Below are positions 37,005-46,400 of a DNA stretch of 64,000 nucleotides, one piece after another. Origin of the DNA: an uncultured Draconibacterium sp. (GTDB lineage: Bacteria > Bacteroidota > Bacteroidia > Bacteroidales > Prolixibacteraceae). The stretch covers positions 1,156,001 to 1,220,000 of the forward strand of contig NZ_OY775906.1 of assembly GCF_963675065.1 (NCBI RefSeq), given 5' to 3'. Positions within the stretch are counted from its first letter, which is position 1, and each line of letters begins with the position of its first letter. A program made the translations under genes and the position numbers. The notes below the pieces were generated by a model. That model saw only the letters and a list, made by a program, of their open reading frames with translations, made no database searches and had not been told where the DNA came from.

Positions 37005-38411
37005 TTATAATCCTTGAATTATTTTCAAAATCCAATTTGAAATTTCCTTCAATGCTAATGGTGACATTGTTTGTTCTATATCTTTATATTCATTAAGGTT
37101 ACCAGTTCTACATTCTTGAAATAAGTGGTTTAAGTTTTCTAACTCAACAATTTTATAACTATTATTTTCTCCTTTAATTAAGGCGTTTCTTATGGCATTT
37201 TGATTTATGGTAGCATTTACTTGCTGATCCTTACTTCCATTTAATGAAAGCACAGGAATACTTAATTTTTCATATTCATTAGAAGGATTATAGTTGTAGA
37301 AATAGGTATTCCATGGTTTTAAAACTGTTTCCGTTTCTTTTTCAATAAAGCTTGAAATGTTTTCATCAGTTGCACCTAATGATTTTAATATCGGTTTTAA
37401 GTACGCGTCATTATGAGCATTTAATGCGCTTCTTTTGACTGGCATCTCTGCATCTGAGGTGGCAATCTTAATCGATTTTCTTACATTCTCTGCGAATCTA
37501 TCTTCATCGGGAACCGGAAAAGGTCTTAACGTTTTAGCTTGCATAACAGCTACGTCGCTCCCCGGAATGCCTGTGGCAGCTAAGGCTACAATAAATGAGA
37601 TTTCTGAAGTTTGATTTGCTGCCAGTGGAGCAATTATGCCTCCTTCGCTATGCCCTATTAATCCTATTTGATCAGGGTTAATATCGCTTCTTGATTTTAA
37701 ATAATTAACGGCACTAATCACATCTTGTGCAAAATCGGCAGTTGTGGCTTTGCTAAAATCACCTGTAGATTCTCCGAATCCACGATCATCATAACGTAAC
37801 ACAGCGATGCCTTTGCGTGTAAGATAATCTGACAATACCAAAAAAGGCCGGTGCGTCATCATGCTTCCGTCCCTGTCATGTCGGCCACTTCCGCTTATTA
37901 ATACAACTACCGGATGCATTCCTTTTTGATTAGGTCTTGTAAATGTCCCCGACAATATAATACCTGCATCAGTGTTCTCGAAAATAACTTGTTCTTCGTA
38001 GTAGGAATAAGGTTTTTCGGGTTCCTGTGGCCTGTTAATCTTTGGCATTTCAGGATTCCCTTTTGTTAGGGTTAACGCAAGTATAGTGCCTCCTTCAGTA
38101 TAAGTGCCTTCTATTAGATTGGTGGTTTCGTTTAATTTTCCCTCGTATTTCATACCCACATTTGATCCGTCGATATTTAATTTTCCATTTTCAAAAGTGG
38201 TTGCTTTTGGTTTGATGTTTGAAACATTAAAGGAAGGAACAGCCATAGTTGAATTTAAGCCATTGGCATTGTTTTCAAATAGAAATACAAAAAGAATCTC
38301 TTTGTTATCCGGAGTTTTTGCCTTTCCATGCCAAACACCGGAGATGTTTTGAGGAAAGGCGTTTGCTATACAAATTGCTATTAGAATAATTGTTAATAAT
38401 AATGATTTCAT
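37005..38411 (-). CDS. Exported alpha/beta hydrolase
   Basis: This 468-residue protein has a signal peptide (about 1-20), an N-terminal beta-rich domain (about 22-118), and an alpha/beta hydrolase domain with the nucleophile S255 in GHSEGG, an oxyanion-region SGSGRHDRDG and the strand RYDDRGFGESTG. The likely acid/base His is in the C-terminal ENLNHLFQ. Such proteins are periplasmic esterases or peptidases; the substrate is unknown. The gene is alone on its transcript as far as spacing shows. Confidence 0.86.
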   Translation of the reverse strand: MKSLLLTIILIAICIANAFPQNISGVWHGKAKTPDNKEILFVFLFENNANGLNSTMAVPSFNVSNIKPKATTFENGKLNIDGSNVGMKYEGKLNETTNLIEGTYTEGGTILALTLTKGNPEMPKINRPQEPEKPYSYYEEQVIFENTDAGIILSGTFTRPNQKGMHPVVVLISGSGRHDRDGSMMTHRPFLVLSDYLTRKGIAVLRYDDRGFGESTGDFSKATTADFAQDVISAVNYLKSRSDINPDQIGLIGHSEGGIIAPLAANQTSEISFIVALAATGIPGSDVAVMQAKTLRPFPVPDEDRFAENVRKSIKIATSDAEMPVKRSALNAHNDAYLKPILKSLGATDENISSFIEKETETVLKPWNTYFYNYNPSNEYEKLSIPVLSLNGSKDQQVNATINQNAIRNALIKGENNSYKIVELENLNHLFQECRTGNLNEYKDIEQTMSPLALKEISNWILKIIQGL

Positions 38412-38521
38412 ATTCGTTATTTTTATCGTGTAGGTGATTAGGCAAATTTTTTATTTGCCTGTGCTGTATTCAGAAAATAAGCTTAATAATTAGTAATGAA
38501 AGGTGTTTGATGCATTGGCGA

Positions 38522-38974
38522 TTAAAGAACGTTTCCTGCAGTTTTTGCCTGAGAATCCAAATATTGTCCTGCCAGTAATCCGATGATGATGCCTATGCTA
38601 ATTCCAATTGAAATGCCCAATGACCTTTCAAAAAAGGATCCAAAAAGAACTCCCAGTACTGGTCCAAAGGCTAATCCAAGAGCTGTCCCGATAGTAGTAT
38701 AGTAGCCATTGGGTATCAATGAGAATGTTTTTCTTAAGTAATCATTTAATTTATGGAGTGCTTTGCCATAGTATTTTTTCCTGTTTCCAGGATTGGATTC
38801 TAAGTTTAAACGATCAAGTTCTGCTTCAATGGATTGAATTTCATCTTTTGAGAAATCTCTGTTTTTTAGTTCAGTGAGAGTATGAAGGAATTTTTCATAA
38901 ACCCTGATTTCCGACTTTTTAGTGGTTTCGATTTTTAAACTTTCGAAAAAGTTATACGCTTCTTGTAATGTCAT
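38522..38974 (-). CDS. Small membrane protein with glycine-zipper segments
   Basis: I do not recognise a family. The 150-residue protein has a charged, helical N-terminal part (about 1-85) and two glycine-rich hydrophobic segments (TIGTALGLAFGPVLGVLFG, SIGISIGIIIGLLAG) at the C-terminus, the glycine-zipper pattern of proteins that pack in membranes. It precedes the alpha/beta hydrolase gene by 110 bases on the same strand. Confidence 0.7.
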   Translation of the reverse strand: MTLQEAYNFFESLKIETTKKSEIRVYEKFLHTLTELKNRDFSKDEIQSIEAELDRLNLESNPGNRKKYYGKALHKLNDYLRKTFSLIPNGYYTTIGTALGLAFGPVLGVLFGSFFERSLGISIGISIGIIIGLLAGQYLDSQAKTAGNVL

Positions 38975-39086
38975 AATATTTAATGTTTTCCTGTTTAGTG
39001 GCTTAAGGCAATAAATATTACATACAAAACAATCTTTTTTTATAAAAATATAAAAAACCTTGTAAATGAAGCTTTACGAGAGGTAT

Positions 39087-39743
39087 TCAACTCCTTAAAC
39101 TTTCTATATCAGTCAGTAATTCATCCAGTTTTCTCAATATCCTTCCGTAAATCACGTTTAAATCCCAGAGGTAAATTCTATCTCCATACCAGGCCAGTGC
39201 GGCAATTATTAAAACGGCAATTATTATCCCTATCAGCGGCACTCCAAATACCAGGAAGGTGTTTGGAAACCCATTTAGTATTTCCCTGACAATTCGTTCG
39301 CCTAAATAAACCCCCTCGGCGTCATTAAACCAAAAGCCCAGAATAAATGAGATAAAGAAAATAGGATACAAAAATCGGGAGATTCGCTTATTTATGGCTA
39401 TTTGTTTTTTTATCCATTGGTTAAAATCTTTGAGGTATTGATAGCTATTTTGTCCTCGATCAATCCTTGTCAACTCATTTAATAGCCTTTTATTAATAAA
39501 GACCGATGCCAGTAGTGCAACAAAAAACATAATTCCCATTACCGGAATATGTAGAAACCAGGAAAGGATAAGAAAGACAAATGCTCCGACTACAATTGAG
39601 ATCAGGTTAATTCGAAACATTCTCTTAAACTTATCAATGATGTGAATTGATTTTTGGTTGTGAAGGTTATCTATCTTTGGTGCTGTTAGGTCATCACCTT
39701 TATGGAAGCCTTCTTTCCAAATATTTTCAATTGATTTTTCCAT
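39087..39743 (-). CDS. Membrane protein co-encoded with a sigma factor (possible anti-sigma role)
   Basis: This 218-residue protein has about four membrane segments (about 44-85, 121-140 and 165-190) with cytoplasmic N- and C-terminal parts. Its start overlaps the end of the sigma factor gene by 17 bases, so the two are translationally linked. Membrane proteins in this position often restrain the sigma factor, but no anti-sigma domain is recognisable. Function inferred from position only. Confidence 0.72.
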   Translation of the reverse strand: MEKSIENIWKEGFHKGDDLTAPKIDNLHNQKSIHIIDKFKRMFRINLISIVVGAFVFLILSWFLHIPVMGIMFFVALLASVFINKRLLNELTRIDRGQNSYQYLKDFNQWIKKQIAINKRISRFLYPIFFISFILGFWFNDAEGVYLGERIVREILNGFPNTFLVFGVPLIGIIIAVLIIAALAWYGDRIYLWDLNVIYGRILRKLDELLTDIESLRS

Positions 39744-40218
39744 CTAATATTTTTTTTAGTCTTATTTTAATTCTTTTGACACGTACACCAATGTTATTGG
39801 GATTTGTTCCTATAATATCTGCGATTTCCTGATACGATTTTTCTTCCAGGTAAAGCATAATAACGGCTCTGTCTATTTCCGACAGTTTCCGAATAGCAGC
39901 ATATAATTGATTTAAAGACTCATCTGAAAATGCATAACTATCTTCTGTTTCCTCAGCTACTAAAGCATCAGATACAAAATGCTGACTATTGTTTTTATTT
40001 TTCTTCAGCAAGGTTAAACAAACGTTCAGTGAAATTCGGTAAACCCAGGTACTCCATTGCGATTCCTCACGAAAGTTATCTTTACTCCTCCATATTTGTA
40101 AACATACTTCCTGGTAATAATCTTCAAAATCCTCTTGCGAATTAGTATATGCACGACATAATTTTATGATTATTCCGGCAAAAGGTAAAATTGAAGTATT
40201 GTAAAAATCGGTACTCAA
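39727..40218 (-). CDS. ECF-like sigma-70 family RNA polymerase sigma factor
   Basis: This 163-residue protein has sigma region 2 (about 20-85: EDYYQEVCLQIWRSKDNFREESQWSTWVYRI) and region 4 (about 105-160: SYQEIADIIGTNPNNIGVRVKRIKIRLKKI). Length and two-domain layout are those of ECF sigma factors. It is followed by an overlapping membrane protein gene that may be its regulator. The signal is unknown; no TonB receptor pair lies next to it. Confidence 0.9.
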   Translation of the reverse strand: MSTDFYNTSILPFAGIIIKLCRAYTNSQEDFEDYYQEVCLQIWRSKDNFREESQWSTWVYRISLNVCLTLLKKNKNNSQHFVSDALVAEETEDSYAFSDESLNQLYAAIRKLSEIDRAVIMLYLEEKSYQEIADIIGTNPNNIGVRVKRIKIRLKKILDGKIN

Positions 40219-40421
40219 ATCGTTTTATTTTAGATAGTGGTAAAAGTCAGAAATTATTACAGGCAAAGTAAAGATTTGTTTAAAATATTTGCTGCGTTGA
40301 TACTTAAGGTTGAGAATATGAATAGTTGACGCTCAATTATTTGTTTGTTTTTTTTATGATTTGGGGAAGAAAACTGGCACGATTATAAGAGCTCAGGCAG
40401 AGAATAAGTTTATTATTGATT

Positions 40422-41306
40422 TCACACAGCAGAAGCCTTATCAAAACCAACAGTTTCACGATAAAGTTGTGGAGATACATCTGCTTTTTTTTTGAAGAAA
40501 CGGCTAAAGTAATATTCGTCGTTATAACCTAAATCGTAGGCAATTTCTTTTACCGTTTTATTGGTGAGATACAATTCACGTTTGGCTTCAATTATAATAC
40601 GCTCAGCAATTAGATTGCTTAGTGTTTTATTAAAATGCGTTTTGGTGAGCCGGGTTAAAGCTTTGGGTGTAATAGCCAGCAAATCGGCATAATCGCTGGC
40701 ACTGTGTTTAGTTTTGTAGTGTAATTCAATGGCATTTTTCAAATTTTGCAGTATGAATGGCTCTTCCTCTTTATCCGCTACTTTTTTCGCGTCAGTTTGC
40801 TGTTCTGTTTTAAGTCGCGAGGCAGTTATCAAAAATATTTTCAGGTACGAAATCAACAATTCATATTGTGCCAGAGCAGGATTTTGCATTTCGGTTTTAA
40901 ATTGTTGAATTACCATTTCGAAATTTGCAGCAGCTTTTTCATCGATGTGCACAAACGGCGGATTGTAAATATTATTAAACAAAACGCCATGGCACGCGAC
41001 CTCTTTGTGGTGCTTATGAATACAGAAAAAATCAGGATGAAAATTGATACCCCATCCCCTAGTTTCACTATCAATATTCAGCAGAAATGGTTGATAGGGA
41101 GAAAACGAAAGCAAAACGTTGTTCCCGAAATCATATTCCGAAAAATCAGCTGTTACACTGCCACCTCCACTTTCTAACCAAATCATTGAATAGTAATTCA
41201 ATCGCTGAACATCCGCAAAAGGATTATTCTTTTCAAAACGAAATAGTTTGAAAGCCTGGTTTCCGGTTTGCGGATCAATAAGAGTGAAATCATTGTTCTG
41301 TATCAT
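40422..41306 (-). CDS. AraC-family transcriptional regulator
   Basis: This 294-residue protein has an N-terminal cupin-like sensing domain and a C-terminal AraC double helix-turn-helix (about 195-290: SASDYADLLAITPKALTRLTK, VKEIAYDLGYNDEYYFSRFF). It is the last gene of an apparent AhpD-NTF2-AraC operon, 10 bases after the NTF2-like gene, and probably regulates that operon. An inverted repeat TGTCA-N4-TGACA (42373-42386) upstream of the first gene is a possible operator. Confidence 0.9.
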   Translation of the reverse strand: MIQNNDFTLIDPQTGNQAFKLFRFEKNNPFADVQRLNYYSMIWLESGGGSVTADFSEYDFGNNVLLSFSPYQPFLLNIDSETRGWGINFHPDFFCIHKHHKEVACHGVLFNNIYNPPFVHIDEKAAANFEMVIQQFKTEMQNPALAQYELLISYLKIFLITASRLKTEQQTDAKKVADKEEEPFILQNLKNAIELHYKTKHSASDYADLLAITPKALTRLTKTHFNKTLSNLIAERIIIEAKRELYLTNKTVKEIAYDLGYNDEYYFSRFFKKKADVSPQLYRETVGFDKASAV

Positions 41307-41316
41307 AAGCCTGAAG

Positions 41317-41739
41317 TTAGGTTAACGTTCTGTCTTTTTCTTCAATCATTAAATCGTTAATACTTGCGAAACGTTTTTGCATCAATCCATTTTCGTCGAA
41401 TTCCCAGAGCTCATTTCCATAGGCTCGGTACCACTGGTCGTTTGCATCCTGAAATTCATATTCAAATTTTACGGCAATTCTGTTCTCTCTAAAACCCCAA
41501 AGTTCTTTCTTTAGTTTATAATTTTTTTCTTTTTCCCATTTCCCGGTTAAAAATTGTACAATTTCTTCCCGGCCATTTATAAACTGAGTCCGGTTTCTCC
41601 ACTCAGAATCGATGGTATAAGCTTGTGCAACTTTTATCGGATCTTTACTATTCCACGCATCTTCTGCTTTTTGTACTTTTTCAAGGGCAGTTTCCATTGT
41701 AAATGGCGGAAGCGGATATCTTTTTTCGTTGTTATTCAT
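41317..41739 (-). CDS. NTF2-like protein, DUF1348 family
   Basis: This 140-residue protein matches the DUF1348 group of NTF2-fold proteins: LPPFTMETALEKVQKAEDAW, WRNRTQFINGREEI, YRAYGNELWEF and a conserved RFASINDL near the end. The biochemical role is unknown; relatives are often found beside redox enzymes and AraC or TetR regulators. Here it lies between an AhpD-like gene and an AraC gene, 64 and 10 bases away. Confidence 0.88.
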   Translation of the reverse strand: MNNNEKRYPLPPFTMETALEKVQKAEDAWNSKDPIKVAQAYTIDSEWRNRTQFINGREEIVQFLTGKWEKEKNYKLKKELWGFRENRIAVKFEYEFQDANDQWYRAYGNELWEFDENGLMQKRFASINDLMIEEKDRTLT

Positions 41740-41803
41740 TTTGTATTAGTTTTAAGAAAGGAGAAAATAGATAACTATCTCTCCTTTCCTTGGTTGGCAT
41801 AAA

Positions 41804-42349
41804 TTAAAGAACTGATGCAATGGGAAAATCTACCGGTATTTTGGTAAGATTATGTAGATAATTCATGGCGGTTTTATCGCTAATTTGAAGAATCAGATCC
41901 ACCAGGTTTTCTTTGGTATAGCCGTGTTCGAAAAAGTCTTCCACATTAGCGGTATTTGCATTCCCTCTGTTTTCGGTTAAATCAGCTGCCAATTTTACCA
42001 GGGCATTTAGTTTTGAATCAACGCTTTTTGCATGTCGAATATCCAATAACTGCTCGTCGGTAAAACCATTCATTTTACCCAATACAAGATGTGCGCTCTG
42101 GCAATAAACACATCCATTTACCTGGCTAACGACAAGATTTACAGCTTCTTTCTCTTTGTTCGACAACGATGTTTTTGCATTTTGATAATCCAGAAAACGC
42201 TTTAAACCATTATCCGAATAAGCAATTGTTGCATAAAGATTCGGGACAAAACCCAGTGCTTTCGTTAAGGCATCAAAAATCTCCTGGTTGGTTGCAGATA
42301 CTTCTTCTCGTGTTGGGACATTAAATTCTGTTTTTACTAAGTTTTCCAT
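41804..42349 (-). CDS. Carboxymuconolactone decarboxylase/AhpD-like protein
   Basis: This 181-residue protein has the AhpD-type active-site motif CVYCQSAH (CxxC plus His) in a helical core, characteristic of small alkylhydroperoxidase-like proteins. It probably takes part in peroxide or thiol redox defence. First gene of the operon with the NTF2-like and AraC genes. The ATG at 42349 gives a short polar N-terminus, usual for the family. Confidence 0.9.
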   Translation of the reverse strand: MENLVKTEFNVPTREEVSATNQEIFDALTKALGFVPNLYATIAYSDNGLKRFLDYQNAKTSLSNKEKEAVNLVVSQVNGCVYCQSAHLVLGKMNGFTDEQLLDIRHAKSVDSKLNALVKLAADLTENRGNANTANVEDFFEHGYTKENLVDLILQISDKTAMNYLHNLTKIPVDFPIASVL

Positions 42350-42489
42350 TTTTTTACTGTTCTAATGTTCTGTGTCATTATTGACAGTACAAAGTTGGTG
42401 CGAATTCAACTTCGATAAAATGGACAAATTTCGTTAGTGGATGGACAATTTTCTCCGTGGATTTTTTACTCGTACTATAGATGCATTCT

Positions 42490-42660
42490 GCTTAAGAAAC
42501 TCCTGGGGAGTCATTCCTGATTTTTATTAATAGGTATTAAATACCGTTTTCGAATTAAATCCACTGTCCTAAGCTAGTCCAATTAATGAGATATGACTAT
42601 TCTTGGGATCGAGTACTAATTACTTAAAATATTCGATTCTGTAATAATTAATGAATTCAC
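42490..42660 (-). pseudogene. Remnant of an AraC-family DNA-binding domain (copy 2)
   Basis: The DNA aligns with 31530-31690 of the intact TolB-TPR-AraC regulator gene: a shared TTAAATACCG/TTGAATACCG block, then AAATCCACT/AAAGCCACT, AGTCCAATTAATGAG, and the same order of neighbouring blocks. Stops and indels disrupt every frame. It is more decayed than copy 1 at 30103-30245. Confidence 0.7.
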
Positions 42661-42739
42661 TATATGCTCTACTAGTTAGTTTCGATTTTTAAGCTCAGAA
42701 AAAGAATATGATTTATGAAAGAATAATTAATAGAATAAA

Positions 42740-42747
42740 TATCTTTG
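42740..42747 (+). promoter_or_regulatory. Candidate -7 box of ssrA
   Basis: TATCTTTG matches TAnnTTTG exactly. It lies 116 bases before the mature tmRNA 5' end, which would mean a long processed leader; no well-spaced TTTG is visible. Confidence 0.4.
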
Positions 42748-42863
42748 CACCGGTTTGGGAAATGTCGCGTAAGTAAAAACTTATCATTTTGTTCCTAGTT
42801 TGTTACCCATCGCACAGCAAACCCAAAACAACGTTCTAATAAACAAATAGATATCACTTCTAC

Positions 42864-43260
42864 GGGGCTGACTGGTTTTGACAGCGGGTAGAAGAGACAG
42901 GTAAGCATGTCGGGTTTTGATTGTTGACCCGTAAAAAATAATGATCAAAACCATAATTGGCGAAAACAATTACGCTCTTGCTGCGTAATCTAACAATTTA
43001 GATTACACTTAATTCCGAAACAAGGTTTTGGAACAAGACATCGCCCGGATGCTAATGCTTTGAAGCGGTCCGGCCAGGCGGTGCAAATAAATCGAAGCTA
43101 GCATAAACGAGGCTCTGGCGTTTTTGCGAAATTAAAAGAGATAAGGTAGTAGTTGGTGGCTTTGATCCGGCTGTTATTCGAAAATTAAGTCAGAGATAAA
43201 CATGTAGAAAGCTTGTAGCTTCCTCGTTTGGACGCGGGTTCGACTCCCGCCAGCTCCACT
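42864..43260 (+). ncRNA. ssrA: Transfer-messenger RNA (tmRNA)
   Basis: The 5' GGGGCTG (42864-42870) pairs with 3' CAGCTCC (43251-43257) to form the alanine-type acceptor stem, and GGGTTCGACTCCC (T arm) lies at about 43236-43248. The tag reading frame at 42959-42988 encodes GENNYALAA followed by TAA, the usual Bacteroidota proteolysis tag. The terminal CCA is not fully encoded (ACT follows the stem). tmRNA rescues stalled ribosomes together with SmpB. It lies at the right edge of the accessory patch. Confidence 0.96.
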
Positions 43261-43468
43261 TTTTCAAATAGCAACACAACTGCAAACTTCTGCAGTTGTT
43301 TTATCATCAAAAGTTTAACAGTTCCCAAAGCAACACAACTAAATGCAATAAAATCAATAGACATATAGATGTCTTTCACACCTACTTTGGATTCAACAAA
43401 CTATTATACCAACTAGAGCGATACAAAGTTCAAAAGAAAAAAATACGTAGAAACACGTACAGAAATAT

Positions 43469-46400
43469 TTATCCGATCATTTGTGTTGGCGATTTGCCAA
43501 AATGTTTTCTGAAAACAGTGCTGAAATACCCCACACTGGCAAAACCACAAAGCTCGCTTACCTCCGTAATGTTATACTGCTTTGTGCGCAACAATTCAAG
43601 CGAATGATTTAAACGAACCATTTTGATAAAATCGGTAGGCGACTGATCGGTTAGCGATTTTACTTTTTTGTACAGTAGCGAAGGGCTAACGTGCATAGCC
43701 GAAGCAAAGTCTTTTTTAGAGAACTGCGCATTGGCCATATTTTCCTGAACAACTTCTACCATCCGTTTCAGAAACTTATCGTTGAGTTCGTTCTCTACAA
43801 TCGCAGAATCATCATCTCTCTTGATCACTTTTAAAGCTTTCTCTCTGATGATTTCACGATTCTTTACCAACGTGCGAATTCGCTGCTGCAAAATAGAAAC
43901 ATCGAAAGGTTTGGTTAGGTAATCATCAGCACCCAGGCCTAATCCTTTAAGCTGTTCTGCTTTTCCGGCCAGTGCGGTTAACAATATTACCGGCAGATGT
44001 GATGTTTCGTAGTTCGATTTAATTTCCCGGCATAATTCAAAACCATCCATTTTGGGCATCATAATATCCGACACAACCAGGTCGGGCGTTTGTTTTTGAA
44101 TAAGCTCCCAGGCCTGCACCCCGTTTTTTGCGAGGTAAACCTGAAATTGTGGCTCCATTGCCGTTTTCAAAAACTCGCGCAAATACTCATTATCCTCCGC
44201 AATAAGTACTTTCATTTTTAGTGCCTCCGGTTCTTCATCTTCATTCGGTACAACCGGACTAAACTCTTGTTTTGTTACCGGCACTTGCAAATCTTTTTGC
44301 TTAGTGCTTGCCGTTTCAGTGGGCTCTTCATCAATTTTTTTGGTTGGAATAACCACCTGAAACAATGATCCTTCGTTCAATTGACTTAAACAATTGATTT
44401 TTCCGCCGTGTAGATTCACATAATTTTTCACCAGCAGTAAGCCAATCCCTGAACCAACAATTTTGGAGTTCACCACATTTTCGGCCCGGTAATACTCTTT
44501 AAAAAGCTGACGTTGTGCTTTTTTGCTTATTCCAATTCCAAAATCCTTCACCTCCAAAACCCATCGGTGTTCTGTACAATGCAAACTTATATTTACATCG
44601 CTATCAGGATTTGAATATTTTATGGCATTTGAAATAAGGTTGTCAACCACCTTATCAATCAGCGTTTCATCAATAGCCGTTACAAACTTCAATATATTCG
44701 TTGAAAAATGAATCTCAATATTTTTACTATTGCCATACGATTCAAACATCATAACGCGGTTTTTAACGGCCTTCACCACATCAACCATTTGCAGCGAAAT
44801 ACGTTCTTTACCAATGTCTGATTTCTGAAAATCCATCAACTGCGTTACCACATTTAACAGCCGTTGTGTTTGTTCGGTAGCCAAATGCAAATAATGGTGC
44901 CCTTTTGATGTTAGCACAGGCTCTTTGTTCAACTCTTCAACCGGCCCTTTTATAAGAGTTAACGAGGTACGGATATCATGTGCCGTATTGGCAAAAAATC
45001 GTATTTTCTCTTCGGAATGTACTTTTTTCAGGTTCTCGATATAGTACACCATAAAGAAAACAACCAGGCCAAAAACAAATAAAATTATCAGTATCCGGAA
45101 CCACCAGGTGGCCCAATACGGTGGAATTACATGAAGTTTTATATCCCGCTCCGCAAGAAGTTGTGTATTCGAGCTGTCGTACATTCTTATCCGCAAGGTA
45201 TAATCACCACTAGGAATATTCGAGTACGACAAAATTTTATTGTTGGCGGGTTTTGTCCATTCGGCATCAAGATCTTCCATTTTCCACGAGAAACGGGCTC
45301 CGGGCGATGTTACCCCAATTGGCAGCATTTCCAGGCTAATGGTATTCTGAGCATATTTTAACGACAGTTTTTCAAGATCGTTTAAAGGTTTTATAAGCAA
45401 TGGAGATTCAAGTTCGCGAATTGAACGCCCCGAAACGCTAAGTTCCTGCAAGAATATACTTCCTTTATTCTGAACTGGTTTAATTTCGTTCGGGTTAAAA
45501 ATTAATGCACCATTATTGGTTCCCATAATTAATTTTTCTCCATCATCGAGCACCTGAATGGCCCTCAGGTTATACGATACAGTACTTACTGCAGGCAGGG
45601 CGTTAAAGGTTAGAATCGATCGGTCGGTTTGTTTTAAACGGCAAAGTCCTTGTTCGGTTCCAATCCAGAAATATCCATCCATGTACTGAATACTTGAAAC
45701 AAAATTTGATGGCAAACCGTCATCTACGGTAAAGTTCTGCTGTTCGCGAGTAATAAAATCGTATCGAATTATACCACTCCCCACAGTACAAAGCCAAGCC
45801 ACATTGTCTTTCAGAAAAATATCGTTCACAATGTAACCTTCTACAATGTTTTCGGTTCGTCCTGAATTTTTATCAAATTGAATTAATCCGTTGGTGTTTC
45901 CAATCAGCAATTTGTTATCCTTATAATTCAGCAACTTGCCCACCGTTGCGTTCCCAAACGATCTGTACGTATCTGTTTTAATCTCATAACAGATTAAATC
46001 TCCACGAACGCCACCAATCCAGAATTTGCCATCTTTATCGTCAATTATTTCGAATACATAATTATTACCAAACTTCCCATTGGTTGATTCAACGCTCAGG
46101 TGTTTTAATTCTGCACCTGTTTTATTGTCCAGCAAATAAACGCCCGATGAGTACGAACCGGCCCATATACGCCCCCGGCTATCCTCTTTTATGGTTAAAA
46201 ATACCTGTGCATGCTTTTCATTATTGTGATAAAAGGATTTCCACTGTCCGGTAGCGTTATTCCTAAAACTGATTCCATTATTGGTTGCAAACCAGAAATT
46301 CCCGTTACTGTCTTCCAACACTGCGTTAACATCGTTATTTACAAGCGAGTTATCGTTGTTTGCAATATGATTAATTCGGCTTATAATCGGATTTGCCACA

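Larger units (their letters stand above)
42350..42863. other. Intergenic region: operator-like repeat, AraC remnant, tmRNA promoter
   Basis: From left to right: TGTCA-TTAT-TGACA (42373-42386) just upstream of the AhpD-like gene; a decayed AraC piece (42490-42660); and a TATCTTTG box (42740-42747) that could drive ssrA. Nothing else is recognised. Confidence 0.5.

Noticed and set aside
42864..43260. tmRNA 3' end as the attachment site of an integrated element
   Set aside because: No second copy of the tmRNA 3' end and no integrase gene are visible in the window.
43185..43379. Minus-strand open frame with ELAGVEPASKRGSYKLSTCL
   Set aside because: It is the complement of the tmRNA 3' end, a known false protein in databases.
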